Shown here in pieces: positions 1-5,808 of a stretch of DNA of 7,802 nt; positions within the stretch are counted from its first letter, which is position 1; each line of letters starts with the position of its first letter. Origin of the DNA: an uncultured Porphyromonadaceae bacterium. GTDB lineage: Bacteria; Bacteroidota; Bacteroidia; Bacteroidales; Muribaculaceae. The notes below the pieces were generated by a model, which was not told the DNA's origin, ran no database searches, and saw only the letters and a program-made list of their open reading frames with translations. The DNA lies in contig CAMWLX010000155.1 in NCBI GenBank assembly GCA_947175225.1, positions 1 through 7,802 on the forward strand, given 5' to 3'. The position numbers and the translations under genes were made by a program.

Positions 1-1
1 G

Positions 2-973
2 GCTGAGATGGATTACCGTAGGAGCGGAAGAAGTGGGATTCTCCTTTCCGAACTTTCTCTTGGTTTCTGGCATAATTTTGGAGAGACTGCCCCCCTTGAA
101 AGAAGCAAGGAGATAATGAGATTTGCATTCGATCATGGGATTACGTCTTTTGATCTTGCTAATAATTATGGACCTGGGTATGGAACAGCTGAAGAGACAT
201 TTGGTTTTGTCTTCGACAAGTCGTTCCGCCCCTATAGAGATGAGATGTTTATTGCATCAAAGGCCGGCTACGACATGTGGCCCGGGCCCTATGGCAATTG
301 GGGTTCGCGTAAATATTTGATAGCTTCTATTGATCAGAGCCTACGGCGCACTAAACTTAACTATTTTGATGTTTTTTACAGTCACCGATATGACCCGGAG
401 ACTCCTATTGAGGAGACGCTTCAGGCTCTCGTGGATATTGTGAGAATGGGTAAGGCTCTCTATGTTGGCATATCGCGTTGGCCGGTAGAGGCTACCAAGT
501 TTGCTTTCAACTATCTTAGAGAGCGAGACACTCCATGCTTGATTTTTCAAGACAGACTCAATCTGATAGATAGGAGAGTGGAATCTGATGGTACTTTGGC
601 TAATGTAAGGGAGAATGGATGTGGATTTATAGCGTTTTCGCCGCTTGCCCAAGGGATTCTGACCAATAGATATCTCAATGGAATCCCATCAGATTCCAGA
701 GCCATGCAGCAGCGTTTTCTCAAGACTTCCCAGATCAGTGATGAACTTTTAGCTAATATCAAACGACTTAATGATATTGCTATTAATAGAGGGCAGTCGC
801 TTGCGCAGATGTCTCTTTCGTGGGTATTGGCACATCCGGGAGTCACTTCTGTCATCATTGGATGCAGCAGTGTGGCGCAACTCAACGATTCTCTTAAAGC
901 CGTGAAGTCAAAAGACTTCACGACTGAAGAATTACAAGCTATCGAATCGATTGCCTCTCAGATAAAACTTTAA
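2..973 (+). CDS. Aldo/keto reductase, YghZ / L-glyceraldehyde 3-phosphate reductase type; 5' end probably cut by the window edge
   Basis: This is a soluble NADPH-dependent reductase of the AKR14 (YghZ) group. Characterised members reduce L-glyceraldehyde 3-phosphate and methylglyoxal; the substrate here is inferred. Counting from the ATG at position 8, the catalytic tetrad is complete: Asp49 (FDLANNYGP), Tyr54, Lys85 (SKAGYDMWPGPYG) and His126 (FYSHR). Other family blocks are GSRKYL (99-104), GKALYVGIS (148-156), FSPLAQGILTNRYLNGIP and the C-terminal cofactor motif SVIIGCSSVAQL. The frame stays open to the left edge. The codons before the ATG read Ala-Glu, which fits the family start (NPERYGQMQYR in E. 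coli YghZ), so roughly 12 residues probably lie outside the window and the ATG at 8 is likely internal. An oddity is QDRLNL at 181-186, where relatives have Q-x-x-YNL. It converges with fmt, 11 bases between stops. Confidence 0.9.
   Translation, partial: AEMDYRRSGRSGILLSELSLGFWHNFGETAPLERSKEIMRFAFDHGITSFDLANNYGPGYGTAEETFGFVFDKSFRPYRDEMFIASKAGYDMWPGPYGNWGSRKYLIASIDQSLRRTKLNYFDVFYSHRYDPETPIEETLQALVDIVRMGKALYVGISRWPVEATKFAFNYLRERDTPCLIFQDRLNLIDRRVESDGTLANVRENGCGFIAFSPLAQGILTNRYLNGIPSDSRAMQQRFLKTSQISDELLANIKRLNDIAINRGQSLAQMSLSWVLAHPGVTSVIIGCSSVAQLNDSLKAVKSKDFTTEELQAIESIASQIKL
901..922. repeat. Perfect inverted repeat (9-bp arms, 4-base loop) inside the reductase gene
   Basis: The arms CGTGAAGTC (901-909) and GACTTCACG (914-922) are exact reverse complements around an AAAA loop, or UUUU on the - strand. 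They encode part of the reductase segment KSKDFTT. The repeat lies 63 bases beyond the fmt stop on the - strand, so it could act as a 3'-end or stability hairpin for the fmt operon. The following - strand bases (GCTTTAAGAG) are only a weak U-tract, so calling it an intrinsic terminator would go beyond the evidence. The hairpin itself is certain from the sequence; its role is inferred. Confidence 0.6.
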
Positions 974-984
974 GCCAATAATTT

Positions 985-1935
985 CTACTGCATATGAGAA
1001 GGATGGTAGCCGAGAAGGAATGCTTCGGTTGCCATTCTTTTTTTGCCAGCCGGTTGAAGTTCGAAGATTTCCAGCCATTTGTCGCCACAAGCTACTAACA
1101 ATCTTTTGCCATCTATCTTGATAGAGCCGGGCTGCGAATTATTCTCCACTTTAGAATCGGTCAAAGCTGAACGGAAGATTTTGCTTTCAAGTGGACGTCC
1201 GGATTCCTCTATGATGACAGTCCAAGCGGCTGGATATGGGCTGAGTCCGCGTATTTGATTATGTACTTCAATAGAAGATTTTCTCCAGTCGATGTGGCAA
1301 TCTTCCTTAAATATCTTTGGAGCCGGGGTAAATTCTCCGTCAGGTTGTGGGGTAGTGGTCAGAGTTCCGTCGATAATTGCATTGACTGTTTCCACTACCA
1401 TTCCGGCTCCAAGATGCATAAGTTTGTCGTGGACATCACCGACATTATCTTCAGGGAGAATTTCAATTTTGCGTTGCATGATCATATCTCCTGTGTCTAT
1501 CTCATGCTTTAAGAAGAAGGTAGTCACTCCTGTCTCTGTATCCCCATTCATCACAGCACGGTTGATAGGGGCAGCTCCTCTGTATTTGGGCAAAAGCGAA
1601 GCATGGAGATTGAACGTACCCAATCGTGGCATTTGCCATACTTCGCGAGGGAGCATGCGGAAGGCGATCACGATGAAAAGGTCGGCATTCAAAGCTCTTA
1701 GTCTTTCCAGAAATTCTTCTGATTTAAGTTTCTCTGGTTGAAGAAGAGGCAAATTGTGCGCAACTGCATATCGTTTCACGTCGCTTTGATAGAGCTTATG
1801 TCCGCGTCCGGCTACTTTGTCGGGCATCGTCACAACGCAGACTACATTGAATCGATTGGTGATCAATGCGTCAAGACTTTCTACTGCAAATTCGGGAGTG
1901 CCGAAGAATACTATTTTGAGATCTTCTTTCTTCAT
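985..1935 (-). CDS. fmt: Methionyl-tRNA formyltransferase
   Basis: It transfers the formyl group from 10-formyltetrahydrofolate to Met-tRNA(fMet), giving the initiator tRNA of bacterial translation. The 316 residues match the usual family length. The N-terminal Rossmann domain opens with VFFGTPEFAVESL (9-21). The tRNA-binding loop is MPDKVAGRGHKL (37-48). The catalytic residues are Asn109 and His111 (FNLHASLLPKYRGAAPINR) and Asp147 (IDTGDM). The C-terminal OB-fold domain carries the hinge (PAPKIFKEDCHIDW) and IRGLSPYPAAWT, and ends in the GKKRM...FLLG segment. The ATG lies 10 bases after the ClC stop, with no Shine-Dalgarno sequence in the gap (TCCTTGAAAT), so it is probably read from the operon transcript. 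The last ~50 bases also encode, on the opposite strand, a terminator for the converging reductase. Confidence 0.97.
   Translation of the reverse strand: MKKEDLKIVFFGTPEFAVESLDALITNRFNVVCVVTMPDKVAGRGHKLYQSDVKRYAVAHNLPLLQPEKLKSEEFLERLRALNADLFIVIAFRMLPREVWQMPRLGTFNLHASLLPKYRGAAPINRAVMNGDTETGVTTFFLKHEIDTGDMIMQRKIEILPEDNVGDVHDKLMHLGAGMVVETVNAIIDGTLTTTPQPDGEFTPAPKIFKEDCHIDWRKSSIEVHNQIRGLSPYPAAWTVIIEESGRPLESKIFRSALTDSKVENNSQPGSIKIDGKRLLVACGDKWLEIFELQPAGKKRMATEAFLLGYHPSHMQ
996..1044 (+). terminator. Intrinsic terminator for the reductase transcript, inside the 3' end of fmt
   Basis: In the + strand RNA, bases 1001-1013 pair with 1025-1037 without interruption (13 pairs, three of them G-U). The 11-base loop is followed by seven T residues at 1038-1044. 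Upstream bases 996-1000 can also pair with part of the T-tract. This is the stem plus U-tract layout of a rho-independent terminator, 23 bases or more past the reductase stop. It lies wholly within the last codons of fmt on the opposite strand. On the - strand the A-run precedes the stem, so it would not terminate fmt. Confidence 0.8.
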
Positions 1936-1945
1936 ATTTCAAGGA

Positions 1946-3745
1946 TTAGTCGTCGGAATAATGTTTGAGAACCCGGCGGTAGGAATTGAATATTTTTGAT
2001 TTGGAGACGAATCCAACGTATTTCCCATGATCAACGACAGGGAGATTCCAAGCTCCTGTCTTGTCGAATGTGTTCATCACTTTATCCATACTGTCAGTAA
2101 CTTCAATGCGAGCCGGAGGCATTGCCATAAAGCGGCTGACGTGCATTTTTCTATATAGATCCGGACGGAACATGATATTGCGAATGTCGTCGAGCAGCAC
2201 GATACCTTTCAGCATCCCTTCTGAATCGGTCACCGGGTAGAGGTTGCGATTACATTGAGAGATTACCTCTACCATCTGCTTGAGACTCATTTCCGGATGA
2301 ACTTCGATGAAATCTCGTTCTATTACATTATCGATCTTCAATAGAGTAAGTACTGTGCGGTCTTTCTCGTGAGTGATTAGATCCCCTTTTTCAGCCAGTC
2401 GCATAGTGTAGATGCTATATGGCTCGAAGGCAAGGATTGTCATATATGATAGAGTTGAGACTATGAGTAGCGGGAGGAAAAGATTGTATCCACCCGTCAT
2501 CTCAGCTGTGAGGAATATCGCCATAAGAGGGGCATGCATCACTCCACTCATCACTCCTGCCATACCCATCAGTGAGAAGTTTTTTTGACTCAGTTCAATG
2601 CCGAAATCCATCAGATTAAAAACGTATGCGAATAAGAATCCTGTCATTGCCCCGACGAATAGAGATGGCGCGAATGTGCCTCCGACACCTCCGGCTGCAT
2701 TAGTGGAGGTGGTGGCAAAAACTTTTGTAAGTATAAGGCAAAGGACAAATAAGGTGATCGACCATGGATTTATACGGTCTCCATAGAAGATGGTTCCATC
2801 GAGAATACCTTGTGTGTTTCCCTCGAGAAGGGTGTTGATCGATTCGTAGCCTTCGCCATAAAGAGGAGGGAAAACGAAAATAAGGCCGGCGAGGATAACT
2901 CCACCCACAGTAATCTTAACCCAGCGACTTTTAAAACCGCCAAACCATTTTTCAAGCATAAACATAGCTCGCGTGAAGTATAGACTCACAAATCCGCAGA
3001 GAATGCCAAGAAGTATAGTCAATGGAATTCTATTAGTGTGGAATGGTTCGCTCTGCGAGAAAAAGAATTCAGCCCCATATCCTTCAAGCACATATGCCAC
3101 TGTAGCTCCTGATATTGATGCTATAAGAAGTGGCATCACAGTTGTGCCTGTTAGGTCGATCATAAGTACTTCAAGAGTGAAAAGCATCCCGGCTATGGGG
3201 GCACGGAAAATCCCGGCGATACCGGCTGCTGCACCGCAACCGACGAGAAGCATCAGAATGCGTGGAGAGAGCCTGAAAGCTTGTCCAATATTAGAGCCGA
3301 TGGCAGCCCCCGTATATACTATAGGACCCTCAGCTCCGACTGAACCTCCAAACCCGATAGTAATGGCCGACCCGACGAGGGATGCGTAGCAATGCTTCTT
3401 CTTCAGTCGAGATTTACGACGTGAGATAGCATACAGCACCTTTGTCACGCCATGACTGACATTGTCTTTAACTACGTATTTGATGAAGAGAGTAACTATT
3501 ATTATGCCGACCACCGGATACACAAGGTTGAGCCAGTTGCCGGTGGTTGCGCTGAAATGTTGCGTAAGCAAGTGTGCAATTGTATGAATAAGATATTTCA
3601 GAAGTTGAGCAGCAAATCCACACACTACTCCCACTACAAGAGCGAGAACGACAACAAAGTTGCGCTCCTTAATGTGACGTTCTCTCCATTGCACCACTTC
3701 TGCCCACCATACAGTGAATCGATTATGTGTCTCTTTATATGCCAA
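1946..3745 (-). CDS. ClC-family chloride channel/transporter with C-terminal CBS pair; TTG start
   Basis: This is an inner-membrane anion pathway of the ClC family, dimeric in known structures. The 599 residues comprise a short cytoplasmic N-terminus (QWRERHIKERN), a membrane domain of about residues 30-455 and two CBS repeats (about 474-530 and 536-595) that probably bind nucleotides. The selectivity motifs are SHGVTKV (97-103), GGSVGAEGP (133-141) with gating Glu139, GGTFAP (355-360), and Tyr446 near the end of the membrane part. By alignment with E. coli ClC, the internal proton Glu203 is Val193 (TLEV) and anion-binding Ser107 is His98. Hence channel or antiporter activity is open. No ATG precedes the conserved region in frame: a stop (3803-3805) lies upstream and the first usable codon is TTG at 3743-3745. 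GTG codons 17/18 are alternatives. Both neighbours lie on the same strand (31 and 10 bases). Confidence 0.93.
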   Translation of the reverse strand: MAYKETHNRFTVWWAEVVQWRERHIKERNFVVVLALVVGVVCGFAAQLLKYLIHTIAHLLTQHFSATTGNWLNLVYPVVGIIIVTLFIKYVVKDNVSHGVTKVLYAISRRKSRLKKKHCYASLVGSAITIGFGGSVGAEGPIVYTGAAIGSNIGQAFRLSPRILMLLVGCGAAAGIAGIFRAPIAGMLFTLEVLMIDLTGTTVMPLLIASISGATVAYVLEGYGAEFFFSQSEPFHTNRIPLTILLGILCGFVSLYFTRAMFMLEKWFGGFKSRWVKITVGGVILAGLIFVFPPLYGEGYESINTLLEGNTQGILDGTIFYGDRINPWSITLFVLCLILTKVFATTSTNAAGGVGGTFAPSLFVGAMTGFLFAYVFNLMDFGIELSQKNFSLMGMAGVMSGVMHAPLMAIFLTAEMTGGYNLFLPLLIVSTLSYMTILAFEPYSIYTMRLAEKGDLITHEKDRTVLTLLKIDNVIERDFIEVHPEMSLKQMVEVISQCNRNLYPVTDSEGMLKGIVLLDDIRNIMFRPDLYRKMHVSRFMAMPPARIEVTDSMDKVMNTFDKTGAWNLPVVDHGKYVGFVSKSKIFNSYRRVLKHYSDD

Positions 3746-3776
3746 TGTGGAAATTATTATCTGAATTATACTTTGT

Positions 3777-5198
3777 TTATTTTCCTTTCCCTTCCAAAAT
3801 TGTCAGGACTGTGTAGAGCATTATCTTAAAGTCTACGAGAACTGACATATTGGAAATGTAAAGGAGATCATATTTTGAGCGTTCTACCATCTCATCGATC
3901 TTGGAAGCGTAGCCATATTTCACCATTCCCCAAGATGTGATTCCGGGGCGTGTCTGATAAAGGAGAGTATAGTATGGTGCTCTTTTGATAATCTGATTTA
4001 TGAAAAATTTTCTTTCCGGTCTTGGTCCAACTAAACTCATTTCCCCTTTCAGTACATTCCAGAATTGAGGAAGCTCGTCAAGTCTGTATTTTCTCATTAT
4101 CTTTCCTGATTTGGTCACTCTTGGATCGTTGTCGCTGCTAAGTTGTGGACCATCATTCTCGGCATCAGTGCCCATTGTGCGGAACTTGATGATCTGAAAA
4201 GGTCTTTCTTTTAGTCCGATGCGTTCCTGACGATAGAAAACCGGTCCTTTGGAATCTGATTTCACCCAAAGGGCAAGCACTGCAAAAAGTGGGCTTAAGA
4301 CAATGAGAGTTATGAAACTCACTACTACATCTATACTACGCTTAATATTTTTTTCTGCTTCCGAGATACTCGAATGGGTAAGATCGACAAGAGGGAATCC
4401 GTAGATATCTTTCAGTTTAATGGAAGATGTCATGAAGTTGATCAAATCAGGGGATAACTTTATTGGAATGCCTATCGGAAACAGACGGTAGACAAGTTTG
4501 AGCACATTATTTTCCTTCGACTTTTCAGGAGCAAGGATAATCTGATCAATATTCCTTTCTTTGCAAAAATCAGCCAATTCATCAATATCCATTGCATCAT
4601 AATTGGAATCTTTCTCTCCCGGAATTTTGAAGAAGCCTTCAATTGAATAGCCAATGACAGCCTTGCTCTCAAGCATTTTCTCGGCAAAATAATGTGCTTT
4701 TTTAGAATTGCCAACTATAACTGCCGTCTCTTTCCAATCACGATTCTTGAAGTGTTTGATCTGGATGTTGATGACAATGAGTCTTCCAATAAATGTAAAG
4801 AAAAAGAAAATGATGAAGATCAATCCAAACTCAAGAAGATTGGATATTATGTCGTCAAACTGATCGTTGGTAAGTAGTGCTAAATGCAAAAGTACCGTAG
4901 CTATGGCGGATGTAATCCCTGTATTCAACAGCTCATTAAATCGCGACTTGCCAAAAGGATTGTTGTAAAAGCCGGAAAGCCAGTATAATCCGACAAGGAT
5001 GAAAGGCGCAATGAGCTGTTCGATACAAAGCTTCGTGCTGAAAATATAGCTGATTGCAGACTCAAAAGATGATGAATACGAAGGAGATTCGAAATATCTA
5101 AGCACATTGAAGAGCATAAAAGATATGTTGGCGGTGATCCAATCCGTCAACACGAGCTTCCAGCGCTCCAATTTCACAGATGCCATTTTGCCTATCAT
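3777..5198 (-). CDS. Membrane sugar-phosphate transferase (undecaprenyl-phosphate glycosylphosphotransferase, WbaP/WcaJ type)
   Basis: It transfers a sugar phosphate from a UDP-sugar to undecaprenyl phosphate on the cytoplasmic face of the inner membrane, the first step of a capsule, exopolysaccharide or O-antigen repeat unit. The sugar cannot be told from sequence. The 473 residues show several N-terminal hydrophobic segments (about 20-145), a nucleotide-binding-like domain starting ETAVIVGNSKKAHYF (157-171), then the catalytic bacterial sugar transferase domain. The latter begins KRSIDVVVSF (286-295), with a membrane helix to about 312, PVFYRQERIGL, KFRTM (338-342), the Asp374-Glu375 dyad in RLDELPQFWNVLKGEMSLVG, GPRPE, and TRPGITSWGMVKYGYA. 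Its start overlaps the tsaC stop (ATGA, 5195-5198) and follows an AAGGTG site, which supports this start over Met5. No glycosyltransferase or flippase genes flank it here. Confidence 0.93.
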   Translation of the reverse strand: MIGKMASVKLERWKLVLTDWITANISFMLFNVLRYFESPSYSSSFESAISYIFSTKLCIEQLIAPFILVGLYWLSGFYNNPFGKSRFNELLNTGITSAIATVLLHLALLTNDQFDDIISNLLEFGLIFIIFFFFTFIGRLIVINIQIKHFKNRDWKETAVIVGNSKKAHYFAEKMLESKAVIGYSIEGFFKIPGEKDSNYDAMDIDELADFCKERNIDQIILAPEKSKENNVLKLVYRLFPIGIPIKLSPDLINFMTSSIKLKDIYGFPLVDLTHSSISEAEKNIKRSIDVVVSFITLIVLSPLFAVLALWVKSDSKGPVFYRQERIGLKERPFQIIKFRTMGTDAENDGPQLSSDNDPRVTKSGKIMRKYRLDELPQFWNVLKGEMSLVGPRPERKFFINQIIKRAPYYTLLYQTRPGITSWGMVKYGYASKIDEMVERSKYDLLYISNMSVLVDFKIMLYTVLTILEGKGK

Positions 5199-5803
5199 CT
5201 TATCACCTTGACAATGTTTTCACGAGTGATTTTGATGATATTGCTCGGTTTTGATGACGCTTTCTCCTTCTGACGGAATTTGCAGACATAGTCAACCCCA
5301 TTCTTAATCTCAGATGATATTTCTGAGAATGTAATTGGAGTTGGTTTCCCACTTTTGTTTGCAGAAGTAGACACTATTGGTCCCTTCAGCCGTTCACACA
5401 ATGTGCGGCTGAATTTTTCAGATGAAATCCTGATGCCTAAGCTTCCGTCTTCAGCCTTTAGATTGTCGGCAACCCCAACAGGATGATCATATATAATTGT
5501 CATTGGATTTACTGCCACATCAATCAGTTGCCATGCAATTTCCGGCACACTTTTGACTGTGCGTTGCAGCATTCCTTCCGAGCCAACAAGCACGAGCATC
5601 GACTTGGAGTCGGCTCTTTCCTTGAGTTTGAATATTTTCTCTACTGCATCAGCATTGCGGGCATCGCAGCCAATGCCCCATACTGTATCGGTAGGGTATA
5701 AAATAATTCCACCTTCCTTCAAGACACGCAATGCCTCCTTGAGGTCCGCTTCATCGTAGCGGGACTCTTCATGTTGTCGACATAAACTTTCTTTCTCTTC
5801 CAT
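5195..5803 (-). CDS. tsaC: Threonylcarbamoyl-AMP synthase (YrdC/Sua5 domain)
   Basis: It makes threonylcarbamoyl-AMP from threonine, bicarbonate and ATP. The TsaBDE complex then uses this to form t6A at position 37 of ANN-decoding tRNAs. The 202 residues form a single YrdC domain without the extra C-terminal Sua5 domain. The signature GGIILYPTDTVWGIGCDA (31-48) is intact, with KxR at Lys61/Arg63 (LKERADSKSM), GSLGIRIS (120-127), SxN at Ser147/Asn149 (PIVSTSANKSGKPTP) and a final KPSNIIKI. About 18 residues precede the domain. They are charged and could be a real tail; no internal Met offers a better start. It begins 5 bases after the nadE stop and shares an ATGA overlap with the sugar transferase downstream, so translation of the two is probably coupled. 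Confidence 0.95.
   Translation of the reverse strand: MEEKESLCRQHEESRYDEADLKEALRVLKEGGIILYPTDTVWGIGCDARNADAVEKIFKLKERADSKSMLVLVGSEGMLQRTVKSVPEIAWQLIDVAVNPMTIIYDHPVGVADNLKAEDGSLGIRISSEKFSRTLCERLKGPIVSTSANKSGKPTPITFSEISSEIKNGVDYVCKFRQKEKASSKPSNIIKITRENIVKVIR
5204..5209 (-). promoter_or_regulatory. Shine-Dalgarno-like site for the sugar transferase
   Basis: AAGGTG lies 5 bases before the transferase ATG, within the last codons of tsaC. The other - strand starts in this window show no comparable purine-rich site, so this one is distinctive. It favours the ATG at 5196-5198 over the second Met codon at 5184-5186. Confidence 0.5.
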
Positions 5804-5808
5804 GACGA

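Noticed and set aside
547..921. Open frame of 124 codons on the - strand within the reductase
   Set aside because: It lies wholly inside a well-supported gene, shows no recognisable domain and has the low-complexity composition of an antisense shadow.
1292..1741. Open frame of 149 codons on the + strand opposite fmt
   Set aside because: The - strand product is a complete Fmt with all catalytic motifs. The + frame has no recognisable domain or start signal.
2973..3389. Open frames on the + strand opposite the ClC gene (2973-3389 and 3452-3829)
   Set aside because: Their composition is a mirror of the ClC membrane segments, and no motif or ribosome-binding site supports them.
3746..3776. Possible internal promoter in the 31-base gap before the ClC gene
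   Set aside because: The bases are AT-rich, but I do not see a good match to the Bacteroidota -7 (TAnnTTTG) and -33 (TTG) elements.
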